Assembly: GCA_016342755.1 (NCBI GenBank)
Contig: JAEINS010000003.1
Coordinates: forward strand, 124,001 to 188,000
From: Melioribacteraceae bacterium
GTDB taxonomy: Bacteria; Bacteroidota; Ignavibacteria; Ignavibacteriales; Melioribacteraceae
Direction: 5' to 3'
Length of the DNA: 64,000 nt
Shown here: one piece after another, positions 46,114-53,425 of the stretch
Layout: each line of letters opens with the position of its first letter
Position numbering within the stretch: the stretch's first letter is position 1
Notes under the pieces: model-generated
Seen by the model: only the letters and a program-made list of their open reading frames with translations
The model's database searches: none
What the model was told of the DNA's origin: nothing
Translations under genes and position numbers: made by a program

Positions 46114-47459
46114 AATAAAGCCTGGTTAGATTTCAAAATCTCATAAAGGCTGTTACCAGCTTTGTATATTTGTTTAGAAAATAATTCCATATCTGGTACT
46201 TTAGTTCTAAAGTTATTCATCAAAAATTCGCCACCGGAAATTGACGATTTAACACTTCGTTCTATTATTCCGTATAAATAATGCCCCATAAAATTATCTT
46301 CTGTTAAAGGAGTCGGAGGGACATAATCCCAGACAATAAAATCGGCACTATCATTTTCTTTTAGATTTGAATAATGTGGATAATACTTTTTAATAAATTC
46401 AATTTGATCAAAATACACCCGGTTTATAAGCCTAAAAGATTCTTCAAAACTTTTTCCATTACAACGCAGCATTAAAAATAATTGTTTCATCGATTTTGCA
46501 ACATTAGCATGCATACCATCGGTGCCTAATAAAAACATCTGATTCTCTGAAAACTCACTTATACAAGGAAATCCGACAGAATTATTCATATTAGAATCAG
46601 GATTAAAAACTATTGCGCATTTATAATTGTCCAACAATTCATAATCGTCTTTATTTAAATAAACCGCGTGTGATAATATGCTTCTGTCATTTACCAGATT
46701 ATAATTTATTAACCGTTCTAAAGGTCTGGCTCCATATTTGTCTTTACTGATTATATTATCCGATTCATCTTCACTTAGATGAATATGTATACCTATCTCA
46801 GAACCTTTTATATATTTTTCAACATGTCTTAGAGTATCATTATTTAAAGTAAAAGAAGCATGTAATCCGTACATGCCTTTAAAATCATCATCACAATAAT
46901 CAACTAAAAATGAATTGTTTTCAAGAAGAGCATCCTGCTTTAATTTATCCCCGTTTCTATCAGAGGTTTCAAATGCCAAAACTCCTTTTAGTCCATATTC
47001 TCTTAATACTGATTTAATACATTCTAAACTGCCCTCTGTTACGCCAGGAGAAGCATGATGATCAAATATATATTGCACACCGTTTAATATGGACTCATAC
47101 GCAGCCATATGAGCTGAAGCAACTATCATATCTTTGTCTAAAGCAAGATCAAGTTTCCACCACAGATTTTTCAGAATATTTTGAAAATTATCCATTGGCC
47201 CATTAAGAGGTAAACCTTTTGCAAGCCTGGAATAGATATGATCATGAAAATTCACATTTGGAACAGTTATAACCGCACCCTGAACATCATAACAGTCGGA
47301 ATCAATTATATCATACTCAAGCTCCGTAAATTCATTAAAATTCCGCTCAAAGATATTTTTGTTTTTACCTTCTTCAATTGTAAAATCGCAAAATATAGGT
47401 TTTACTGAACGATTTTCAATTTGGCATAACCATGCGTTTTTTACTTTCATAGCAAACAA
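46110..47459 (-). CDS. ssnA: SsnA-family amidohydrolase
   Basis: This 449-residue amidohydrolase-superfamily protein has its metal-binding HxH at H72 and H74 (VPNVNFHDHIYSRLAKGLP), followed by YIFDHHASPGV, IGIHIHLSED, ILSHAVYLN and the Asp of LLGTDGMHANVAKSM. This matches SsnA, related to chlorohydrolase/guanine-deaminase-type enzymes and encoded with ygfK and xdhD in E. coli. In the urate pathway it is expected to open or deaminate a ring intermediate. It is placed between the hydantoinase-like gene (directly abutting) and the XdhD-like gene. Confidence 0.9.
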   Translation of the reverse strand: MFAMKVKNAWLCQIENRSVKPIFCDFTIEEGKNKNIFERNFNEFTELEYDIIDSDCYDVQGAVITVPNVNFHDHIYSRLAKGLPLNGPMDNFQNILKNLWWKLDLALDKDMIVASAHMAAYESILNGVQYIFDHHASPGVTEGSLECIKSVLREYGLKGVLAFETSDRNGDKLKQDALLENNSFLVDYCDDDFKGMYGLHASFTLNNDTLRHVEKYIKGSEIGIHIHLSEDESDNIISKDKYGARPLERLINYNLVNDRSILSHAVYLNKDDYELLDNYKCAIVFNPDSNMNNSVGFPCISEFSENQMFLLGTDGMHANVAKSMKQLFLMLRCNGKSFEESFRLINRVYFDQIEFIKKYYPHYSNLKENDSADFIVWDYVPPTPLTEDNFMGHYLYGIIERSVKSSISGGEFLMNNFRTKVPDMELFSKQIYKAGNSLYEILKSNQALL

Positions 47460-48905
47460 TTATTTTGTTAACAAATTTCCATGATAATCAGGTGAATATA
47501 TTTTTCCTCTATCTACTATTTTACGGCCTCTTAAAAACACTTCTGAGATTGATGATTTCAGTTCTATACCATTAAACGGTGTATATTTACCCTTGCAAAG
47601 CATTTCTTTCGAGTTTATTTTTTGGTTTTTATACAGATCAACTAAAGTAATATCCGCATCAAACCCTTTTAATATCGTGCCTTTATCAGTAAGCCCAAAT
47701 ATTTCGGCAACACCGGCTGATAAAAGATGAACCGTTGTCTGAAGATCAATTTTTCCTTTAAAGAACCCTTCGCTCAACATATAATTTACTCTATGCTGAA
47801 CTCCGGGAATTCCGCCATAAACTTCCCAGAAATCATCTGATATTTTTTCCTTTAATGGATCACATCCCGCATGATCAGTAGTTACAAATGAAATAGTTCC
47901 GTCTTTAAGTCCATTCCATAAGGCATCTCTATCAGTTTCAAACTTTACTGGCGGAGCGGTTTTTAGAAGTTTTGTAATTTTAGGATCATCAAAATCTATT
48001 TGTGTAAACTGTAAATAATGAGGACAAGTTTCTGTGGTAACTCTGACACCCTGTTTCTGAGCTTTCCTAATCAGACCTAATCCAAGCGCTGAACTTAGAT
48101 GAACAATATGAATATGACAACCGGTTTCGGCAGCTATATTTATTACATTGAATACAGCTTTCGCTTCAGCCTGATCATCTCTGGCACCGCAATAAGCTCC
48201 CCAGTCACTTTTTAAGTTCATCCTCGCAGACTTTTCTCTGTCTGTTACCAACTTCTTATCTTCGGCATGAACCGCAAGAATTGAATTATTTTCTTTCACT
48301 ACCTGAGCGGCAATTTTAATCTGTTCATAAGTCAGATCAGTAAAAGACTGCATACCAGAAATTGTATAAACTTTGAATCCGGCAACGCCTGATTCACATA
48401 ATTCTTTAACTTGTTTTTTTAATTTGTTAATCTCTTCAAAATCATTCCCGGAAATTCCGCCCCAGAATTTGTAATCAATAAAGGCTTTACCGGATAAAGC
48501 TTTTTGTTTTATACTAAAATTTTCCTTAGAAGTAACCGGAGGAATCGAGGTACAGGGCATATCAAAAATTGTTGTAGTTCCGCCGACTGCGGCAGATTTG
48601 CTGGCATATTCGAATTCATCTCTAAACTCAAACCCGGGAGTATTAAAATGTACATGTGCATCAATTGCTCCAGGTATAGCTAGCTTAAACCCGCCATCAA
48701 AAACTTGAATACTCTCAGAATAATTTTTGCTTTCAACTTGACTTATAAATAAATCAAACTGTTCTTTGTTTTCAATTTCCAGCCAATCAATTTCCTTATT
48801 AAATGCGGGCTCTACACTTGTTATCCTTTCATCAAAATAGATATCAACTAATTGAAGTTTGTTAAATCTAGTAGATATTAAAACATTTTTAATCACTTTC
48901 TGCAT
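47460..48905 (-). CDS. hyuA: Allantoinase/dihydropyrimidinase-type cyclic amidohydrolase (HyuA-like)
   Basis: This 481-residue cyclic-amide hydrolase has metal ligands H84 and H86 in IDAHVHFNTPG, a carbamylatable Lys in SGVAGFKVYTISGM, LAVHAED, HIHIVHLSSA, TTETCPHYLQF and the catalytic Asp in FVTTDHAGCD. The motifs are nearer to allantoinase than to D-hydantoinase. About 25 extra residues lie between the N-terminal beta domain strands (roughly 35-65). In the island it would hydrolyse a five- or six-membered ureide ring; allantoin, a hydantoin or a reduced purine product are candidates. It is contiguous with ssnA and the PLP-enzyme gene. Confidence 0.9.
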   Translation of the reverse strand: MQKVIKNVLISTRFNKLQLVDIYFDERITSVEPAFNKEIDWLEIENKEQFDLFISQVESKNYSESIQVFDGGFKLAIPGAIDAHVHFNTPGFEFRDEFEYASKSAAVGGTTTIFDMPCTSIPPVTSKENFSIKQKALSGKAFIDYKFWGGISGNDFEEINKLKKQVKELCESGVAGFKVYTISGMQSFTDLTYEQIKIAAQVVKENNSILAVHAEDKKLVTDREKSARMNLKSDWGAYCGARDDQAEAKAVFNVINIAAETGCHIHIVHLSSALGLGLIRKAQKQGVRVTTETCPHYLQFTQIDFDDPKITKLLKTAPPVKFETDRDALWNGLKDGTISFVTTDHAGCDPLKEKISDDFWEVYGGIPGVQHRVNYMLSEGFFKGKIDLQTTVHLLSAGVAEIFGLTDKGTILKGFDADITLVDLYKNQKINSKEMLCKGKYTPFNGIELKSSISEVFLRGRKIVDRGKIYSPDYHGNLLTK

Positions 48906-50369
48906 CTATAACAATCCTACCGCATTATTAAATTCGCTTATTTTTTTATCCCATTCCGGTACTATAGAAAATCTCTCGTCCCAATAATCTTCGTTGTACC
49001 ATTGCTGATTCAGTTCATCAACATCTTTTCCTTGCTGTTCAACCCATGTAAAATACTTTAAGTTATGAATTGCTTTTTTATCATAATAACTTAATTCTTT
49101 AAAGTTATCAGTTCCCTGCTTAAAAATTGATGCATTCAAATCTACATTAGCATGCAGCTCAGTATATTCACCTAACTCGTTATTCATTTCATCTAATCTT
49201 GAATTATACATTTCCACAGAATCAGTGAATATTGTAAATATGATATCATTTTCATTAAACTCATAATACTTTGCAAGTTTTATTGAAGCCAGTAAATTAC
49301 ATATAGATGAAATTCCTAATAAAGGAAGTTTTTTCAGAGTAGTTTCTGAAATTCCCATTTTAGCTAAAACTTCCTGTCCATTCTTTTCATTAAAAAGCCT
49401 TAATACTTTAAGAGTATCCAAATCATCAATTGCTGCAACGGTATCTGTGTTTTTTACATTGTGAACCCATGGAATATGCTTATCACCTATTCCTTCTATT
49501 CTATGTCCGCCATAACCGTTTAATAACAAGGTTGGGCATTGCAGTGCTTCAGTTGCTGTTATTTTAAGCAATGGATTTATCTTTCGCAAATAATCACCGG
49601 CACCAATAGTTCCGGCAGAACCGGTTGCACTTACATATCCTGATAATCTTTGATCACCTTTTTTTACACTATTAAACAGTTCTTCAATATTACTGCCTGT
49701 TATTTCATAGTGCCAGACTGGATTTCCGAACTGATCAAATTGATTAAAAATAAAATACTTATCTGATTTAGCTTCAAGTTCATGACATTTATCATAAATT
49801 TCTTTTACATTACTTTCACAACCCGGAGTTGCAAAAACCTCTTCAGCCCTTTCTCTAAGCCAGTCAAATCTTTCCTGACTCATTTCTTCGGGTAATATAG
49901 CTACAGAATCTACTGCTAATAAATTAGAATTAAAAACTCCACCACGACAGTAGTTTCCAGTAGAAGGCCAAACTGCCTTGTGATACTCAGGATTAAAGCG
50001 ACCGGTTGCCAAATAAGGTGCCAGACAGCCGTAAGTAGCTCCAACTTTATGAGCTCCGGTTGGGAAATGTTTTCCAACTAATCCAATTATTCTAGCTTTA
50101 ACTCCGGTTATCTCAGGCGGGATTTCAAAATAATTGATGTCACCAATCCCTTTATCAATGGGGTTATTTCTCCAGTTTATTCTAAATAAATTTAGAGGAT
50201 GAGTATCTTGGAAATCGATTTTTTTTAGTTTTTCTAAAATATTTGAAGGTATAGACTGTGGATTTTTAAGCTGCTCAAAAGTAGGAAGAATTATATTTCT
50301 TTCTCTACAACGTTTAATAGTATTTTCTAAATAATCAGAATTGAATACATCCCATTTCCATTCTTGCAT
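48906..50369 (-). CDS. Fold-type II PLP-dependent lyase-like enzyme of the purine island
   Basis: This 487-residue PLP enzyme has a TrpB-like lysine motif FPTGAHKVGATYGCLAPYLA and a phosphate-binding loop region SGYVSATGSAGTIGAGDYLR, then KITATEALQCPTLLLNGYGG. It is longer than cysteine synthase (about 310) and than E. coli YgeX (398) and has its own N- and C-terminal extensions. I recognise the superfamily but no precise function. As first gene of the hyuA-ssnA-xdhD transcription unit it is a second candidate for the final deaminating or beta-eliminating step that yields a keto acid and ammonia. Confidence 0.82.
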   Translation of the reverse strand: MQEWKWDVFNSDYLENTIKRCRERNIILPTFEQLKNPQSIPSNILEKLKKIDFQDTHPLNLFRINWRNNPIDKGIGDINYFEIPPEITGVKARIIGLVGKHFPTGAHKVGATYGCLAPYLATGRFNPEYHKAVWPSTGNYCRGGVFNSNLLAVDSVAILPEEMSQERFDWLRERAEEVFATPGCESNVKEIYDKCHELEAKSDKYFIFNQFDQFGNPVWHYEITGSNIEELFNSVKKGDQRLSGYVSATGSAGTIGAGDYLRKINPLLKITATEALQCPTLLLNGYGGHRIEGIGDKHIPWVHNVKNTDTVAAIDDLDTLKVLRLFNEKNGQEVLAKMGISETTLKKLPLLGISSICNLLASIKLAKYYEFNENDIIFTIFTDSVEMYNSRLDEMNNELGEYTELHANVDLNASIFKQGTDNFKELSYYDKKAIHNLKYFTWVEQQGKDVDELNQQWYNEDYWDERFSIVPEWDKKISEFNNAVGLL

Positions 50370-50385
50370 AAGAGGCCTCGGTCAG

Positions 50386-50466
50386 TTTGCCAAAATATAT
50401 ATCAACAGATTTGATAATAATAATTTCAGTTTAATATATCAATAGCTCTGAAGGCTATTTGGCAAA
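50386..50466. repeat. Pair of inverted TTTGCCAAA/TTTGGCAAA 9-mers upstream of the island
   Basis: TTTGCCAAA at 50386-50394 and its reverse complement TTTGGCAAA at 50458-50466 lie 63 bases apart in the region before the first gene of the hyuA/ssnA/xdhD unit. They could be two sites for one regulator. Confidence 0.35.
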
Positions 50467-50613
50467 GTAATTTCCAGCATTCGCAATTTAACGATGATAT
50501 TTATAAATACTTTTAACAAAATCATTCAATCTCAATAATTATTCCGAAGAACATAATTTAATAGTCTAAAATAATTCTATCAGCACTGGTCTTTATCTTT
50601 TAAAATAATTCCA

Positions 50614-50645
50614 TTTGACATATACAATCATTTTTTTTAGCTTTG
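50614..50645 (+). promoter_or_regulatory. Bacteroidota-type promoter for trpR-trpB
   Basis: TTTG (50614-50617; continuing as TTGACA), 20 bases, then TAGCTTTG (50638-50645), a perfect TAnnTTTG. Predicted start of transcription is near 50652. Confidence 0.7.
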
Positions 50646-50662
50646 TTACTATTGATAGAAAC
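50645..50662. promoter_or_regulatory. Candidate TrpR operator
   Basis: GTTACTATTGATAGAAAC is an 18-base imperfect palindrome (seven of nine pairs) starting at the last base of the -7 element and covering the expected transcription start, the usual place for an autoregulatory repressor site. Confidence 0.4.
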
Positions 50663-50679
50663 AGTTGAGAAAATTAACT

Positions 50680-50946
50680 ATGAGTGAAATGAAAGAATTG
50701 ATAGAGGTTTTTACAAAAATTTCAGAATCTAAAGAGATGGACAAACTTTTTTCTGAAATATTTACGGAAGCCGAACGCGATGATTTTGCCTCTAGATGGG
50801 GACTTATGAAAGATCTTCAAAATGGAATGAGTCAGCGCAGTATTGCAAAAAAACGGCACATCAGTTTATGCAAGATAACCCGTGGAGCAAAATTATTAAA
50901 AGATGATAAATCAATTACAAAAAATTTAATTAAAACATATTGTTAA
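50680..50946 (+). CDS. trpR: TrpR/YerC-family repressor
   Basis: This helical DNA-binding protein of about 88 residues follows the TrpR pattern: [20 protein letters not shown], then the helix-turn-helix [20 protein letters not shown] and RGAKLLKDD. TrpR binds tryptophan and represses trp genes. I chose ATG 50680 ([11 protein letters not shown]), with GAGAA upstream; an in-frame TTG at 50665 is possible. trpB follows after 10 bases, so tryptophan-dependent autoregulation of both is likely. Whether it responds to tryptophan or belongs to the broader YerC group cannot be told for certain. Confidence 0.85.
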   Translation: MSEMKELIEVFTKISESKEMDKLFSEIFTEAERDDFASRWGLMKDLQNGMSQRSIAKKRHISLCKITRGAKLLKDDKSITKNLIKTYC

Positions 50947-50956
50947 TGGAGAAATT

Positions 50957-52180
50957 ATGACGGAATTAATTGCTGCTCAAGTACTGCCTGATACTAAAGG
51001 ATATTTTGGAGAATTTGGAGGAAGTTTTATTCCCCCGCAGCTCCAGGAAATTATGGATGAAATTACAGCTGAATATTTAAAATTTAAAGACGATAAAGAA
51101 TTTCAAGATGAACTGCATTATCTTTACAAACATTTTGTTGGAAGACCAAGTCCAATATTCTTTGCAGAAAACCTGACTAAAAAAGTTGGCGGCGCTAAAA
51201 TATATTTTAAACGCGAAGATCTTAATCATACCGGAGCTCATAAGATTAATCACTGCCTTGGCGAAGCAATGCTGGCTAAAAGAATGGGCAAGAAAAAAAT
51301 TATAGCAGAAACCGGTGCCGGACAGCATGGAGTTGCCCTGGCTACTGCCGCTGCCCAATATGAATTAGAATGCGATATTTACATGGGCGAAGTTGATATT
51401 TATAAAGAAAGACCAAATGTTTTAAGAATGAAAGCACTTGGCGCAAATGTAATTCCAGTAACAGTAGGAGCTAAAACTCTTAAAGAAGCTGTAGATGTTG
51501 CTTTCCAGGCTTATCTGCAGGATCCTGTTACACAGCTTTACGCAATTGGCTCTGTTGTTGGTCCTCATCCGTTTCCTATGATGGTAAGGGATTTCCAAAG
51601 TATAGTTGGTATTGAAGCTAAAGAACAATTTTTTGAAATGACTGGTAAACTTCCGGATAATCTTGTTGCATGTGTTGGCGGCGGATCTAATTCACTAGGA
51701 TTATTTTCAAACTTCCTTGAAGATTTAGATGTTAATATTTACGGAGTTGAACCTGCTGGTTTAAGTTTTAAAACCGGAGAACATGCGTCAACTCTTACTT
51801 ATGGAACTCCCGGAGTTATTCATGGTTTTAGATGTTATCTATTACAAGATGAAAATGGTGAACCCGGTCCGGTTTATTCAGTTGCAAGCGGTTTGGATTA
51901 TCCTGGCGTTGGACCTCAGCACAGTTATCTTAAAGATATAAAACGTGTTAAATATGAAACTTGCTCAGATCATGAAGCTATAAGCGCGTTTTTCGAACTT
52001 TCAAAGATTGAAGGTATTATACCGGCTCTTGAAAGCGCACACGCTGTAGCTTATGCAATGAAACTTGCCCAGACTTTATCAGCAGAAGATACTATTTTAG
52101 TGAACCTTTCTGGTCGTGGTGATAAAGATATAGATTTTGTTTTTGAAAAATATGGCAAGCAGTTTGGTGTTGAAGTTTAG
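50957..52180 (+). CDS. trpB: Tryptophan synthase beta subunit
   Basis: TrpB condenses indole with serine to tryptophan using PLP. The 407 residues have K96 in [13 protein letters not shown] as the PLP lysine, [16 protein letters not shown], the phosphate loop VGGGSNSLG and C-terminal [12 protein letters not shown]. By these motifs it is TrpB1-like. TGGAGAAATT precedes the ATG. No trpA or other trp gene is in the window; pairing with trpR alone suggests indole salvage or separate control, while a complete trp operon elsewhere cannot be excluded. Confidence 0.95.
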   Translation: MTELIAAQVLPDTKGYFGEFGGSFIPPQLQEIMDEITAEYLKFKDDKEFQDELHYLYKHFVGRPSPIFFAENLTKKVGGAKIYFKREDLNHTGAHKINHCLGEAMLAKRMGKKKIIAETGAGQHGVALATAAAQYELECDIYMGEVDIYKERPNVLRMKALGANVIPVTVGAKTLKEAVDVAFQAYLQDPVTQLYAIGSVVGPHPFPMMVRDFQSIVGIEAKEQFFEMTGKLPDNLVACVGGGSNSLGLFSNFLEDLDVNIYGVEPAGLSFKTGEHASTLTYGTPGVIHGFRCYLLQDENGEPGPVYSVASGLDYPGVGPQHSYLKDIKRVKYETCSDHEAISAFFELSKIEGIIPALESAHAVAYAMKLAQTLSAEDTILVNLSGRGDKDIDFVFEKYGKQFGVEV

Positions 52181-52192
52181 TTTTAATCTATT

Positions 52193-52222
52193 ATTAACCA
52201 ACGGATTAATCCGTTGGTTAAT
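52193..52222. repeat. 30-nt perfect palindrome after trpB
   Basis: The arm ATTAACCAACGGATT is followed immediately by its exact reverse complement. It begins 13 bases after the trpB stop and lies between convergent units. It could be a terminator stem without the usual T run or a dispersed palindromic repeat. Confidence 0.75.
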
Positions 52223-52266
52223 TAAATATCAATATTATTTTGCCGGAAGTATTTTTACGAAATCAA

Positions 52267-52627
52267 CTAAAGAGTAATCCACTCGAAATAATTTTTCTGA
52301 TTTATTAACTTAAATTCTGCTTCAGGATATGCTTTTCTACATCCTTTGGGAATATTAACTTTCAATTAAATTAGAATAATTCTGTACAGTTCTTCTTTTT
52401 AATAATTCCTGAACCGCAATATCTTCACCGTTCCAGAATAACAGTTTTTCATTTGTTTCATCTTTTATTTGATTGAGGAGAAAAGTTTTTTCAACCCTTC
52501 TTGAACCGAGTAATAAAATTACTTTATTGGATATTAATTTTGAATGAATTTGGTTTAAAGCTGTTCTTTTTATTTCCATTTTCGTTAATTGCGTCAATAA
52601 GTCAACGGAATTCTTATTTATTTGCAT
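52267..52627 (-). pseudogene. Decayed AAA_14/DUF4143-type ATPase (internal deletion)
   Basis: The first 90 codons (52627-52355) encode an AAA_14-like N-terminus: KVILLLGSRRVEKTFLLNQI then LFWNGEDIAVQELL. The P-loop Gly is replaced by Glu (VEKT for VGKT), and the frame stops after 90 residues; intact relatives have about 370-400. Shortly after, in a different frame, 52345-52267 encodes RKAYPEAEFKLINQKNYFEW and a stop, which looks like the C-terminal end of the same family. Most of the gene is missing, so I call it a pseudogene. It starts 5 bases after the hydrolase stop. Confidence 0.7.
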
Positions 52628-52631
52628 TCAT

Positions 52632-53408
52632 CTACAAAAACCTTGCAATCTCTTTCCAATATTCCGGATAACTCTGAATATCATTATGCCCGGCATCTTT
52701 TATAAAAACAGTTTTACAGCTATCGCCCAGTTTTTCTGCCAAATTGTAAGAACTTTTATTAGGAATAATTTTATCTGTTCCGGCAATAAAAACCAGACTT
52801 CTATTTTTATAATCTTTTATATTTTCAACTGAATCAAATTTTTGAGTTATTAATAAGTTTACCGGTAAATATGGATAATAGCTTTGTGCAACATTTGCCA
52901 AACAATCAAAAGGAGTTACAAGAATATTTTTAGACGGATTTCTCTTTCCTGCAACATAACTTGCAACTCCGGTTCCTAAACTCCGGCCAAATAGAATAAC
53001 TTCTTCATAATCTTCTGAAAATCTGTCATAAATAAAAAGTGCATCCTCAAAAATTGCGTCTTGATCGGGTGAACCTTCACTTTTACCGTAACCACGATAA
53101 TTTAGCAGAAGAATTGAATAATTTTTGAACCTTGAAAGATCATTTAAATTGTGCGAAACTTCTTCCCCGTTTCCGCCGTAATAAATTATTAACTTCGATT
53201 TCCCGGAATTAAGCAGCCAGCCATGAAGATTAATATCCTCATGGTTTATAATAATTTCGCTATTCTTATATTCTGCAATGTAAGACTTCGATTCATCAAT
53301 CGGTCCTGGATAATAAATAAAACTATTCTGAATAATGTACATTAAAATACAGACTGCTAAATATCCTAGAAAAATAAATGCTAAAAGTGACAATCCAATT
53401 TTTTTCAT
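52632..53408 (-). CDS. Membrane-anchored alpha/beta hydrolase (BEM46/ABHD13-like)
   Basis: This 258-residue serine hydrolase starts with an N-terminal TM anchor (LSLLAFIFLGYLAVCILMYI), then FIYYPGP, LHGWLLNSG, the oxyanion-side IIYYGGNGEE, LLNYRGYGKSEGSP, the nucleophile elbow LFGRSLGTGVASYVA (Ser), and C-terminal Asp and His in IAGTDKIIPNKSS and KDAGHNDIQSYPEYW. The substrate is unknown; esterase or lipase-like activity is usual. It is 17 bases after the arylsulfotransferase-like gene on the same strand. Confidence 0.88.
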   Translation of the reverse strand: MKKIGLSLLAFIFLGYLAVCILMYIIQNSFIYYPGPIDESKSYIAEYKNSEIIINHEDINLHGWLLNSGKSKLIIYYGGNGEEVSHNLNDLSRFKNYSILLLNYRGYGKSEGSPDQDAIFEDALFIYDRFSEDYEEVILFGRSLGTGVASYVAGKRNPSKNILVTPFDCLANVAQSYYPYLPVNLLITQKFDSVENIKDYKNRSLVFIAGTDKIIPNKSSYNLAEKLGDSCKTVFIKDAGHNDIQSYPEYWKEIARFL

Positions 53409-53425
53409 AACTGTTTAGCCAGTCG

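Noticed and set aside
50957-52180. TrpB2-type enzyme
   Set aside because: The GAHKIN lysine motif, ETGAGQHGV and length fit ordinary TrpB1.
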